Shown piece after piece: positions 35,341-45,997 of a stretch of DNA of 64,000 nucleotides. The translations under genes were made by a program, and so were the position numbers. Within the stretch, counting starts at the first letter, position 1, and each line of letters starts with the position of its first letter. The notes beneath the pieces are model-generated. The model was not told the DNA's origin, ran no database searches, and worked only from the letters and a program-made list of their open reading frames with translations. Origin of the DNA: Bufo bufo (Eukaryota > Chordata > Amphibia > Anura > Bufonidae). The stretch spans positions 8,685,677 to 8,749,676 of the forward strand of contig NC_053397.1 of assembly GCF_905171765.1 (NCBI RefSeq), in the 5' to 3' direction.

Positions 35341-35807
35341 TGAAGGGAGCCGTCGACCAGCAGGGGATGTGGAGCACCCAGAGGGTCCTGGAGGAGATCC
35401 GTTCGATCCGGAAGAAGGAGAGGTACATCCACCAGGAGTTCCAGGAGGATCGGGTACCAGGCTTGAGTCCCCCAGAAGGGGATCACCACCACCAATTCCG
35501 CATCCTGACGACGAGTCTGTAGCAGCATCCTCGGGATCATGGCAAAAGGTGGAAACGCGTAATGTAGAGCTGATGACCAGTCCTGGAGAAACGCGTCCAC
35601 CGCCTCCGCCTCCGGATCCGGGCGCCAGCTGAAGAACCTGGGAAGGTGAGTATTGAGCCGTGACGCAAAGAGGTCTATGGCGCAAGGACCCCAGGTGTCC
35701 GAGATCATGGAGAACATCTCTGGTGCGAGCCTCCAGTCGCTGCCGTCCGTGAAGCATCTGGAACTCCGATCCGCTCGGTAGTTGTGTAGACCCGGAAGGT
35801 ACTCCGC
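35163..35807 (-). pseudogene. DIRS-B RNase H tail and following domain
   Basis: Continues in the same frame directly after the stop at 35808-35810. It starts AEYLPGLHNYRADRSSR (end of RNase H), then TWGPCAIDLFASRLNTHLPR, FFSWRPDPEAEAVDAF and YAFPPFAMIPRML. In DIRS elements this part has been likened to a DAM-type N6-adenine methyltransferase. The FPPF stretch could be the analogue of the DPPY motif, but I am not certain. It ends at 35163, overlapping the start of the recombinase domain in another frame. Confidence 0.65.
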
Positions 35808-38507
35808 TTATATCATGATGTCCCTGGAAAGACAATAGGACCAGAACTCTTTCGCCAGTCGGGCCAAGGTAGCCGATTGGGTGCCGCCCAGGTGATTGAC
35901 ATAGCGGACCGCCGACACATTGTCCATGCGTAATCGGATGCATGCATGTGCGATGCCATTGGTAAAACTCCGGATGGCAAACGAGCCCGCCAGGAGTTCC
36001 AGAGCGTTGATGTGAAGTTGGGTCTCGGCCTCCGACCATTGACCCCCTGTGGAAATACCCTCGCAGTGGGCACCCCAGCCTTGGAGACTCGCGTCCGACT
36101 CCACCGTGAATTCCGGTTGAAATCCGAAGATTGCTCTGCCGTTCCAGGCTTCCAAGTTGCATATCCACCAACGAAGTTCCTTCCGCGCTTCCTGGTCCAG
36201 AACCACCGCGTCCGCGAACGAGGCCCCGGGACAAAGGTGGGCAATCTTCAGGCGCTGTAGGGCCCGATAATGGAGAGGAGCGGGGAACACCGCCTGGATA
36301 GAGGAGGCCAGCAGGCCAATGATGCGAGCCAGGTGGCGTAGGGATAGGGAGGTAGTTGAGAGGGCATGTCTCAATTCCTTGCGTATCGTCCGCAACTTCT
36401 CTGACGGAAGACTGAGAGATTCCGCAACAGAGTCCACCGTGAAGCCCAGGAACTCCATCCGTCGAGACGGCGTGAGGCAGGATTTCTCGGGGTTGAGCAG
36501 AAAACCAAGAGCCGTAAGGAGGTTCGAGGTCCACTGAAGGTGTTGTAGCAGCGTCGACTGACATTGATGCATAATGAGGATGTCGTCTAGATAGATGACT
36601 AGACGCACACCCCGACTCCGTAACCAGGCCATGACCGGGCGCAGAAGCTTGGTAAAGCACCAAGGCGCCGAAGAAAGGCCGAACGGCAGGCAAGTGAAGC
36701 GCCACACTTCGCCCTTCCACAGGAAGCGCAGGAGATCCCTGGACGAGGGGGCAATTGGGACCGTCAGATAGGCATCTTTGAGGTCCAGCTTCACCATCCA
36801 GTCCCCCGGAATCAGCAAGTCCCGAAGGAGGTGAATTCCCTCCATCTTGAAGTGGCGATAGCGCACCACAGAGTTCAGGGCACGGAGATTTATCACCGGA
36901 CGCATTTGTCCACCCTTTTTCTGCACTAGAAAAATGTTGCTGAGTACACCCCCGGGAGTAGGGGGGGGGGCCCTTTCTATCGCCCTTTTTTGAAAAAGGG
37001 AATACAGTTCTAGATCCACGAGCTCCCTGTCTGGTAATGCCAGAGGAAGTGGTGGGGTAGAAGGGATAAGATCTGGCAATTCCGTAAGTTCTATGTGGAA
37101 CCCCTGCACAGCACCCATGGGTCTGATGTAATGTTGGACCAAACGTGGGAACAAAGACGGAGTCTGCCCCCGACACAAGGAACCAAAGAAGTCCCCACTG
37201 GGGAAAGACTTACCGAAGTATTTTCGGAAATTCGGATTCCCTCTAACGGATCTTGAACGCCATTGGCCGCCTCTGGCCGGGAAGAATGGAGGAGGATTCC
37301 TTTGGTCCAGAAAGGGTGGTCTTTGGGTGAAGGAGCCTCTGCCCGAGCTGCGGGCCTGGAAACTGGAACGGCTGGACAGACGGCCCCTACTACTGCCGGC
37401 CCTAGTAGAGACCCGTCCCTGAAAAACCCTACGCAGAGAGGACTGGGCCTTGTCCAGGGCAGTAAATGCTCCCACATATCTGCTGAGGTCCTTGATAAAG
37501 GAATCCCCGAAAAGCAGACCCTGTGCATCCTTCCCTGCCTCAGTAAGTGCCAGGTTGGCCAATTTAGGATCTATTTTGAATAGTATGGCTTTACGCCGTT
37601 CAATGGCCAGGGAGGAGTTGGTGCTGCCCGCAATACAAATGGCTCTCTGTATCCAGCCAGTAAGCTCCTCCGGATCTATCGGAGAGCCGTCCGCTCTGGC
37701 CGATTCGGCCATTTCAAATATTTTGGCAAGGGGGCCAAAAATGTCAAGGAGCTTGTCCTGGCAGCTCTTAATTGCCGAATCCAACCCCTTACGGGGGTTC
37801 CAGCCGGATTTCGCCAAGAACTGTGTCATCTTGGGATCAACTGCCGGCGTTTCACAGACCTTGTTGGGGATCAATGGTCTGGGGCACTCAGATCTGAGCT
37901 TTCTGCGCGCCTCTTTGCTCAGAGGACGGCGCACCCAATGCTCTAAATAATCGCTCACATGAGCTATAGACATCCACTCCGCTGACCTAGGGTGGTGGAG
38001 GGCATCAGGGTCGAATAAGGGGGTGCCAAAGGGATCCACCAGGGTAGATGCCGCATTAGGGGCGGTGGAGGCAGGACCCATGGACCCAGAGGTGGAAGGC
38101 CTAGGGCCAGTAGTGCCTGGAATATCATATTCCATCTCCTCCTCGGAATGGCAGCTCGCCTCCGCATTAGCATCCGTATCAGAATCCAAGTCTGATTCCA
38201 CATCGCTAGTTTGTGCTCTAGCACATTTCCACGTGCGCGCCCTTTCTGCCTGGCGCGGTAAGGCTCTTTTGCGTGATCTACGCACGCTATCAAGGGTGGC
38301 TGAGATCACACTAGTCAGGTTCTCCTGTATATTAGGAGTATCATAAACGGCAGGCTGCGGATGAGGTATAGCAGGCGTCTGACTAGAGGGGCCAGGGGCA
38401 GACAAAGCCTGGGAGATGGTCTGGGATATCATGGATGACATGGATCCCATAGCCTCAATTATTGCGCTAGATACTGAGCGCTGCAACTCCAGGGCCTGTG
38501 CATTCAT
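35808..38507 (-). CDS. DIRS-B gag-RT-RNase H polyprotein (899 aa, stop in RNase H)
   Basis: Starts at ATG (38505-38507, MNAQALELQRSV). Residues 1 to about 400 are gag-like: Ser-rich start, acidic patch (DVESDLDSDTDANAEASCHS), then a helical region with LFDPDALHHPRSAEW and RRKAILFKIDPKLANLALTE, then an Arg/Ser-rich stretch (SSRGRLSSRSSFQARSSGRG). RT follows: KGGQMRPVINLRALNSVVRY, MVKLDLKDAYLTVPI (catalytic Asp), LPFGLSSAPWCFTK, active-site YLDD at residues 639-642 (36582-36593) and FLLNPEKSCLT. RNase H begins with FTVESDASLQGWGAH and has HINALELLAG and RMDNVSAVRYVNH. TAA at 35808-35810 cuts off its last part. Gag and RT being in one frame is notable, as gag is often separate. Confidence 0.9.
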   Translation of the reverse strand: MNAQALELQRSVSSAIIEAMGSMSSMISQTISQALSAPGPSSQTPAIPHPQPAVYDTPNIQENLTSVISATLDSVRRSRKRALPRQAERARTWKCARAQTSDVESDLDSDTDANAEASCHSEEEMEYDIPGTTGPRPSTSGSMGPASTAPNAASTLVDPFGTPLFDPDALHHPRSAEWMSIAHVSDYLEHWVRRPLSKEARRKLRSECPRPLIPNKVCETPAVDPKMTQFLAKSGWNPRKGLDSAIKSCQDKLLDIFGPLAKIFEMAESARADGSPIDPEELTGWIQRAICIAGSTNSSLAIERRKAILFKIDPKLANLALTEAGKDAQGLLFGDSFIKDLSRYVGAFTALDKAQSSLRRVFQGRVSTRAGSSRGRLSSRSSFQARSSGRGSFTQRPPFLDQRNPPPFFPARGGQWRSRSVRGNPNFRKYFGKSFPSGDFFGSLCRGQTPSLFPRLVQHYIRPMGAVQGFHIELTELPDLIPSTPPLPLALPDRELVDLELYSLFQKRAIERAPPPTPGGVLSNIFLVQKKGGQMRPVINLRALNSVVRYRHFKMEGIHLLRDLLIPGDWMVKLDLKDAYLTVPIAPSSRDLLRFLWKGEVWRFTCLPFGLSSAPWCFTKLLRPVMAWLRSRGVRLVIYLDDILIMHQCQSTLLQHLQWTSNLLTALGFLLNPEKSCLTPSRRMEFLGFTVDSVAESLSLPSEKLRTIRKELRHALSTTSLSLRHLARIIGLLASSIQAVFPAPLHYRALQRLKIAHLCPGASFADAVVLDQEARKELRWWICNLEAWNGRAIFGFQPEFTVESDASLQGWGAHCEGISTGGQWSEAETQLHINALELLAGSFAIRSFTNGIAHACIRLRMDNVSAVRYVNHLGGTQSATLARLAKEFWSYCLSRDIMI

Positions 38508-39247
38508 CTCAGACCTTCTGGGCTCCCCAGGGGGGGGGGGGGGGGGGGGTAGGCCCAGATGGGGATCGGTCGGATGACATGCTTGGTCTATTCAGATAAT
38601 AATGATAAATAATAAATCAGGTCTACAGCTGCAGGTAACCTAAGGGGGAGCTAAAATGGCAAGTGCTAGCCTAACAACCCCCCAAATAACCAAAACGAGG
38701 GGTAAATCACCCCAGGAGCCGCAGAGATGGAGCCGAGACCGTCCGGTGTAGATGCAGTGCCGAAATCCCGCGAGAACACGCGCGGGAGCTCCCAAAATGG
38801 CCGCCGAGATCTCGCGACCCGCGGGAAATAAGCAGAGCCGGCGCCGGAGAGAGATGGTGAACGGAGCACCAAGGAGAAGAGAGAAAAGAGTGGAGGAACA
38901 CCTCCGGACGCCGGAGCAGGCCGCAGGAAACGGACAGAATAAGGGTGGGAATCGGAAGCCACAAAATCGCAAACGGAAAATAATACAGGGAAAAACAAAT
39001 CGGGAAACAATAAGAAAAAGGGGGGGGAGAACCCCCAAGCAAGGGAAAGGGGCCTAGAATGAATCCCTAAGATATGAAGGCCTAGAAACAATATACAAAT
39101 ATATATAAGGGGAATAAACTCAATTAAGAGACACAGTCTGACATACAGCAGTCTGAGCAAGAAGAAGCTCCGAGCTTAACCCTTACATCACAGCAATCAT
39201 GCCACAAAAGTATACTGAATAGATGTTACTTATCTTGGTGGAAGCAG

Positions 39248-39394
39248 CAAAGAAAGAGGAAGTTACTGAAGAGGACACTGCTTATTATAGGATCTGTCAG
39301 GGGAGGGGCCTTTATTGTTATGATTATGTAAATTTCTTCTTTGCTGCTATTGGTGGAAAAGTAAAGAAGGAGATAGCAATAGGAGCCTCCGTGT
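39248..39394. repeat. DIRS-B right inverted terminal repeat (5' in coding sense)
   Basis: Complement of 33745-33891. In coding orientation this is the upstream terminal repeat and the expected promoter side. It is followed inward (38700-39060) by a CpG-rich leader resembling that of copy A. Confidence 0.92.
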
Positions 39395-39404
39395 CTTGCT
39401 GTAA

Positions 39405-42275
39405 AACTCAGGATCAGTACAGGATAAGTAATGTATGTACACAGTGACTGCACCAGCAGAATAGTGAGTGCAGCTCTGGAGTATAATACAGGATGTAACT
39501 CAGGATCAGTACAGGATAAGTAATGTATGTACACAGTGACTGCACCAGCAGAATAGTGAGTGCAGCTCTGGAGTATAATACAGGATGTAACTCAGGATCA
39601 GTACAGGATAAGTAATGTATGTACACAGTGACTGCAGCAGCAGAATAGTGAGTGCAGCTCTGGAGTATAATACAGGATGTAACTAAGGATCAGTACAGGG
39701 TAAGTAATGTATGTACACAGTGACTGCACCAGCAGAATAGTGAGTGCAGCTCTGGAGTATAATACAGGATGTAACTCAGGATCAGTATAGGATAAGTCAT
39801 GTATGTACACAGTGACTGCAGCAGCAGAATAGTGAGTGCAGCTCTGGAGTATAATACAGCATGTAACTCAGGATCAGTACAGGATAAGTAATGCATGTAC
39901 ACAGTGACTGCGGCAGCAGAATAGTGAGTGCAGCTCTGGAGTATAATACAGGGTGTAACTCAGGATCAGTACAGGATAAGTAATGTAATGTATGTACACA
40001 GTGACTACACCAGCAGAATAGTGAGTGCAGCTCTGGAGAATAATACAGGATGTAACTCAGGATCAGTACAGGATAAGTAATGTATGTACACAGTGACTGC
40101 ACCAGCAGAATAGTGAGTGCAGCTCTGGAGTATGATACAGGATGTAACTCAGGATCAGTACAGGATAAGTAATGTATGTACACAGTGACTGCACCAGCAG
40201 AATAGTGAGTGCAGCTCTGGAGTATAATACAGGATGTAACTCAGGATCAGTACAGGATAAGTAATGTATGCACACAGTGACTGCACCAGCAGAATAGTGA
40301 GTGCAGCTCTGGAGTATAATACAGGATGTAACTCAGGATCAGTACAGGATAAGTAATGTATGTACACAGTGACTGCACCAGCAGAATAGTGAGTGCAGCT
40401 CTGGAGTATAATACAGGATGTAACTCAGGATCAGTACAGGATAAGTAATGTATGCACACAGTGACTGCACAAGCAGAATAGTGAGTGCAGCTCTGGAGTA
40501 TAATACAGGATGTAACTCAAAATCAGTACAGGATAAGTCATGTATGTACACAGTGACTGCACCAGCAGAATAGTGAGTGCAGCTCTGGAGTATAATACAG
40601 GATGTAACTCAGGATCAGTACAGGATAAGTAATGTATGTACACAGTGACTGCACCAGCAGAATAGTGAGTGCAGCTCTGGAGTATAATACAGGATGTAAC
40701 TCAGGATCAGTACAGGATAAGTAATGTATGTACACAGTGACTGCACAAGCAGAATAGTGAGTGCAGCTCTGGAGTATAATACAGGATGTAACTCAGGATC
40801 AGTACAGGATAAGTCATGTATGTACACAGTGACTGCAGCAGCAGAATAGTGAGTGCAGCTCTGGAGTATAATACAGCATGTAACTCAGGATCAGTACAGG
40901 ATAAGTAATGCATGTACACAGTGACTGCGGCAGCAGAATAGTGAGTGCAGCTCTGGAGTATAATACAGGGTGTAACTCAGGATCAGTACAGGATAAGTAA
41001 TGTAATGTATGTACACAGTGACTACACCAGCAGAATAGTGAGTGCAGCTCTGGAGTATAATACAGGATGTAACTCAGGATCAGTACAGTATAAGTAATGT
41101 ATGTACACAGTGACTGCACCAGCAGAATAGTGAGTGCAGCTCTGGAGTATGATACAGGATGTAACTCAGGATCAGTACAGGATAAGTAATGTATGTACAC
41201 AGTGACTGCACCAGCAGAATAGTGAGTGCAGCTCTGGAGTATAATACAGGATGTAACTCAGGATCAGTACAGGATAAGTAATGTATGCACACAGTGACTG
41301 CACCAGCAGAATAGTGAGTGCAGCTCTGGAGTATAATACAGGATGTAACTCAGGATCAGTACAGGATAAGTAATGTATGTACACAGTGACTGCACCAGCA
41401 GAATAGTGAGTGCAGCTCTGGAGTATAATACAGGATGTAACTCAGGATCAGTACAGGATAAGTAATGTATGCACACAGTGACTGCACCAGCAGAATAGTG
41501 AGTGCAGCTCTGGAGTATAATACAGGATGTAACTCAAAATCAGTACAGGATAAGTCATGTATGTACACAGTGACTGCACCAGCAGAATAGTGAGTGCAGC
41601 TCTGGAGTATAATACAGGATGTAACTCAGGATCAGTACAGGATAAGTAATGTATGTACACAGTGACTGCACCAGCAGAATAGTGAGTGCAGCTCTGGAGT
41701 ATAATACAGGATGTAACTCAGGATCAGTACAGGATAAGTAATGAATGTACACAGTGACTGCACCAGCAGAATAGTGAGTGCAGCTCTGGAGTATAATACA
41801 GGATGTAACTCAGGATCAGTACAGGATAAGTAATGTATGTACACAGTGACTGCACCAGCAGAATAGTGAGTGCAGCTCTGAAGTATAATACAGGATGTTA
41901 CTCAGGATCAGTACAGGATAAGTAATGTATGTACACAGTGACTGCACCAGCAGAATAGTGAGTGCAGCTCTGAAGTATAATACAGGATGTTACTCAGGAT
42001 CAGTACAGGATAAGTAATGTATGTACACAGTGACTGCACCAGCAGAATAGTGAGTGCAGCTCTGGAGTATAATACAGGATGTAACTCAGGATCAGTACAG
42101 GATAAGTAATCTATGTACACAGTGACTGCACCAGCAGAATAGTGAGTGCAGCTCTGGAGTATAATACAGGATATAACTCAGGATCAGTACAGGATAAGTA
42201 ATGTATGTACACAGTGACTGCACCAGCAGAATAGTGAGTGCAGCTCTGGAGTATAATACAGGATGTAACTCAGGA
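39405..42275. repeat. 92-bp minisatellite, block 2, with 1017-bp higher-order repeat
   Basis: About 31 units of 92 bp. Rare variants recur at an offset of exactly 1017 bp (eleven units plus five bases): the taatgtaatg expansion at 39981 and 40998, tgcggcag at 39909 and 40926, ctcaaaatc at 40516 and 41533, and aagtcatg near 39790 and 40807. A block of about 1 kb was therefore duplicated in tandem. The 70-residue minus-strand frames repeated every 92 bp are by-products. Confidence 0.97.
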
Positions 42276-43092
42276 TCTCTATATAAAATCTGTAAAGTGG
42301 TGATCAGAGGTGCATTTGTGTCCCCAATGATGTCTTTCTGTGTGACCTGCCTGAAGAAATATTACGGTGGAGTTTCTCATTTTTAAAGATGTTTTGGTGC
42401 AGCAAAATGTTCAAATTAAATTAATGTAATATTTTCTTGATTTTTTTATGTTTTAAAATATTCAGAAAATCGATTAAAATATTATTAACAAAGTTAACAA
42501 ATAAAAATAAATTAAAAGCGGGGTCCCTGGTCTAAGTTGTGGGGGGAGAGGGGTACAATGAGAGCCAATGAACAATAGGGGGATCCAGCCGGTCTGTTCT
42601 CCTTACCCTGCAGCTGGGATCTTAATGCTGGACACAAAACAGGACTTTAAGTCAATGGTGACACAATCCTGTGAAGAGGGACGTATAGCATATTTACATA
42701 GACACCCCCCCTCATTTACATAAAGTAAGTCACACCATCACTGCCTGCGCAAGGGCAGATGGTAACTGCATCAGCCATGTGTATGACCTGTGACCCCCTG
42801 TGAAAATCTGCTGAAAGACATTGCAGCAGAGACCCTGAGAATTCCCATGGAAGAAGACATGGGGTGAAGTCTAACCCCCCCCCCCCCCCCCCCCCCCCCC
42901 ACGCCCAAACACACATAGATATCAATTATGTCTATATTATAAGGGAATACACCCCACCTGCTCCTCAACACGTGAACGACAGCAGAAGAAAAAAGGGCGA
43001 TGAGATCTTCATGTGACAATGACTTTATAATGGCAGCAACTTTCTGGAGTTCAGCTCACTATGTTTAATACCTCTGCTTGCTTTTAGTGAAT
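42276..43092. other. Spacer with poly-C run, no gene recognised
   Basis: AT-rich at first (42400-42510), then mixed. A C homopolymer of about 22 bases lies at 42879-42900. No coding or RNA pattern. Confidence 0.6.
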
Positions 43093-45536
43093 GTGACACT
43101 TGGGGTACAGGATAGTGACACTGACACTGGGGGTACAGGATAATGACACTGACACTCGGGGTACAGGATAAGGACACTGACACTTGGGGTGCAGGATAAT
43201 GACACTGACACTTGGGGTACAGGACAATGACGCTGACACTGGGGGTACAGGATAATGACACTGACACTCGGGGTACAGGATAATGACACTGACACTCGGG
43301 GTACAGGATAATGACACTGACACTTGGGGTGCAGGATAATGACACTGATACTTGGGGTACAGGATAATGACGCTGACACTTGGGGTACAGGATAATGACA
43401 CACTGACACTTGGGGTACAGGATAATGACACTGACACTCGGGGTACAGGATAATGACACTGACACTTGGGGTACAGGATAATTACACTGACACTCGGGGT
43501 ACAGGATAATGACACTGACACTCGGGGTACAGGATAATGACACTGACACTTGGGGTACAGGATAATGACACTGACACTTGGGGTACAGGATAATGACACT
43601 GACACTCGGGGTACAGGATAATGACACTGACACTCGGGGTACAGGATAATGACACTGACACTTGGGGTGCAGGATAATGACACTGACACTCGGGGTACAG
43701 GATAATGACACTGACACTTGGGGTACAGGATAATGACACTGACACTCGGGGTACAGGATAATGACACTGACACTCGGGGTACAGGATAATGACACTGACA
43801 CTCGGGGTACAGGATAATGACACTGACACTTGGGGTGCAGGATAATGACACTGATACTCGGGGTACAGGATAATGACACACTGACACTCGGGGTACAGGA
43901 TAATGACAATGACACTTGGGGTACAGGATAATGACACTGACACTTGGGGTACAGGATAATGACACTCGGGGTACAGGATAATGACACTGAGACTTGGGGT
44001 ACAGGATAATGACACTGACACTCGGGGTACAGGATAATGACACTGACACTTGGGGTACAGGATAATGACACTGACACTCGGGGTACAGGATAATGACACT
44101 GACACTTGGGGTACAGGATAATGACACTGACACTCGGGGTACAGGATAATGACGCTGACACTCGGGGTACAGGATAATGACACTGACACTTGGGGTACAG
44201 GATAAGGACACTGACACTCGGGGTACAGGATAATGACACTGACACTTGGGGTACAGGATAATGACACTGACACTCGGGGTACAGGATAATGACGCTGACA
44301 CTCGGGGTACAGGATAATGACACTGACACTGGGGGTACAGGATAATGACACTGACACTTGGGGTACAGGATAATGACACTGACACTTGGGGTACAGGATA
44401 ATGACACTGACACTTGGGGTACAGGATAATGACACTGACACTTGGGGTACAGGATAATAACGCTGACACTTGGGGTACAGGATAATGACACTGACACTCG
44501 GGGTACAGGATAATGACACTTGGGGTACAGGATAATGACACTTGGGGTACAGGATAATGACGCTGACACTTGGGGTACAGGATAATGACGCTGACACTTG
44601 GGGTACAGGATAAGGACACTGACACTCGGGGTACAGGATAAGGACACTGACACTCGGGGTACAGGATAATGACACTGACACTCGGGGTACAGGATAATGG
44701 TACTGACACTTGGGGTACAGGATAATGACACTGACACTTGGGGTACAGGATAATGACACTGACACTTGGGGTACAGGATAATGACACTGACACTTGGGGT
44801 ACAGGATAATGACGCTGACACTCGGGGTACAGGATAATGACACTGACACTCGGGGTACAGGATAATGACACTGACACTTGGGGTACAGGATAATGACGCT
44901 GACACTTGGGGTACAGGATAATGACGCTGACACTTGGGGTACAGGATAATGACACTGACACTTGGGGTACAGGATAATGACGCTGACACTTAGGGTACAG
45001 GATAATGACACTGACACTTGGGGTACAGGATAATGACACTGACACTTGGGGTACAGGATAATGACACTGACACTTGGGGTACAGGATAATGACACTGACA
45101 CTTGGGGTACAGGATAATGACACTTGGGGTACAGGATAATGACACTGACACTCGGGGTACAGGATAATGACACTGACACTTGGGGTACAGGATAATGACA
45201 CTGACACTTGGGGTACAGGATAATGACACTGACACTTGGGGTACAGGATAATGACGCTGACACTTGGGGTACAGGATAATGACGCTGACACTTGGGGTAC
45301 AGGATAATGACACTGACACTTGGGGTACAGGATAATGACACTGACACTTGGGGTACAGGATAATGACACTGACACTTGGGGTACAGGATAATGACGCTGA
45401 CACTTGGGGTACAGGATAATGACACTGACACTTGGGGTACAGGATAATGACACTGACACTTGGGGTACAGGATAATGACGCTGACACTCGGGGTACAGGA
45501 TAATGACCCTGACACTTGGGGTACAGGATAATGACA
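43093..45536. repeat. 28-bp minisatellite (about 87 units)
   Basis: Unit gacactgacacttggggtac + aggataat. Two positions alternate between CG and TG/CA (cttgggg/ctcgggg and gacac/gacgc). The unit has no stop codon in any minus-strand frame, and 28 is not divisible by three. All three minus frames therefore stay open for 650-790 codons with a 28-residue period; these are not genes. A few shortened units occur (for example 43965-43990, 44515-44550). Confidence 0.97.
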
Positions 45537-45699
45537 GGATGTGCTGGATGGAGGAGGATGGGGGTTGTTTTTCTTTGTGTTACATTATAATTTCGACATA
45601 AATAATAACAATGATAACGCTGTGTGTATTCTCTGCTGATCGGTGATGAGGAGGAGGATAGTGGTTGTTGTCCTGGCAGATGATAACTATCTCCACACC

Positions 45700-45905
45700 C
45701 AGAAGTTGCTCCCCACCTGCCGCCCCCTCCTCCCCTGTCCTCTCCCCTCCTCCCCTCCATTGTTCGCGGTGCAGATGGAGCTCCCGGCAGCAGCCAATCA
45801 GCGCAGACCAGAGCAGGACTACTACCCCAGGGGCAGGAGCAGAGGGCTTAGTCCAGGAGAGGAGGCAGAGGGTGACATGGGGGTAATGGGGACGACATAG
45901 AGGAG
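45700..45905 (+). promoter_or_regulatory. LRRN1: Candidate first (non-coding) exon and promoter of LRRN1
   Basis: A GC-rich, non-repetitive island between two arrays. It has a CCAAT box within cagccaatcagcg (about 45790-45802) and ends in a consensus splice donor (ggag|gtgagt, intron starting at 45906). Mammalian LRRN1 genes have an upstream non-coding exon and the whole coding sequence in one later exon, which fits the acceptor at 54854. A small frame, ATG 45774 to TAG 45900 (MELPAAANQRRPEQDYYPRG…), would be an upstream ORF. The link to LRRN1 is inference; no transcript data are available. Confidence 0.45.
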
Positions 45906-45997
45906 GTGAGTGCCGCTGTGTGTGCACGGGGAGTGCAGGGGGGATGCGGCTCTATTGTGTTTGCATCTTATATACAATGTGTATATGGTGAGTGCAG

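Larger units (their letters stand above)
33699..39404 (-). mobile_element. DIRS-type retrotransposon, copy B (nearly intact)
   Basis: A 5706-bp element inserted in the 92-bp array, coding on the minus strand. Inverted terminal repeats lie at 33745-33891 and 39248-39394 (2 mismatches in 147 by eye). The ICR is at 34281-34369. It encodes a gag-RT-RNase H polyprotein frame continuing into a further domain, then a tyrosine recombinase in another frame. Only two in-frame stops were found in the recognisable coding regions (35808-35810 and 34585-34587). A G/C homopolymer (38528-38548) sits upstream of the gag ATG. Related to but clearly diverged from copy A. No target duplication beyond the shared AACT. 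Confidence 0.95.

Noticed and set aside
35808..37176. Upstream half of the 862-codon minus frame (34588-37176) as a separate protein
   Set aside because: It overlaps the RT/RNase H coding frame and shows no domain of its own. Only the recombinase end is supported; the overlap is kept as a finding.
43084..45515. Minus-strand open frames of 654, 677 and 791 codons
   Set aside because: They are in all three frames of a 28-bp tandem repeat whose unit lacks stops. Same 28-residue period in each, no domain, no start context.
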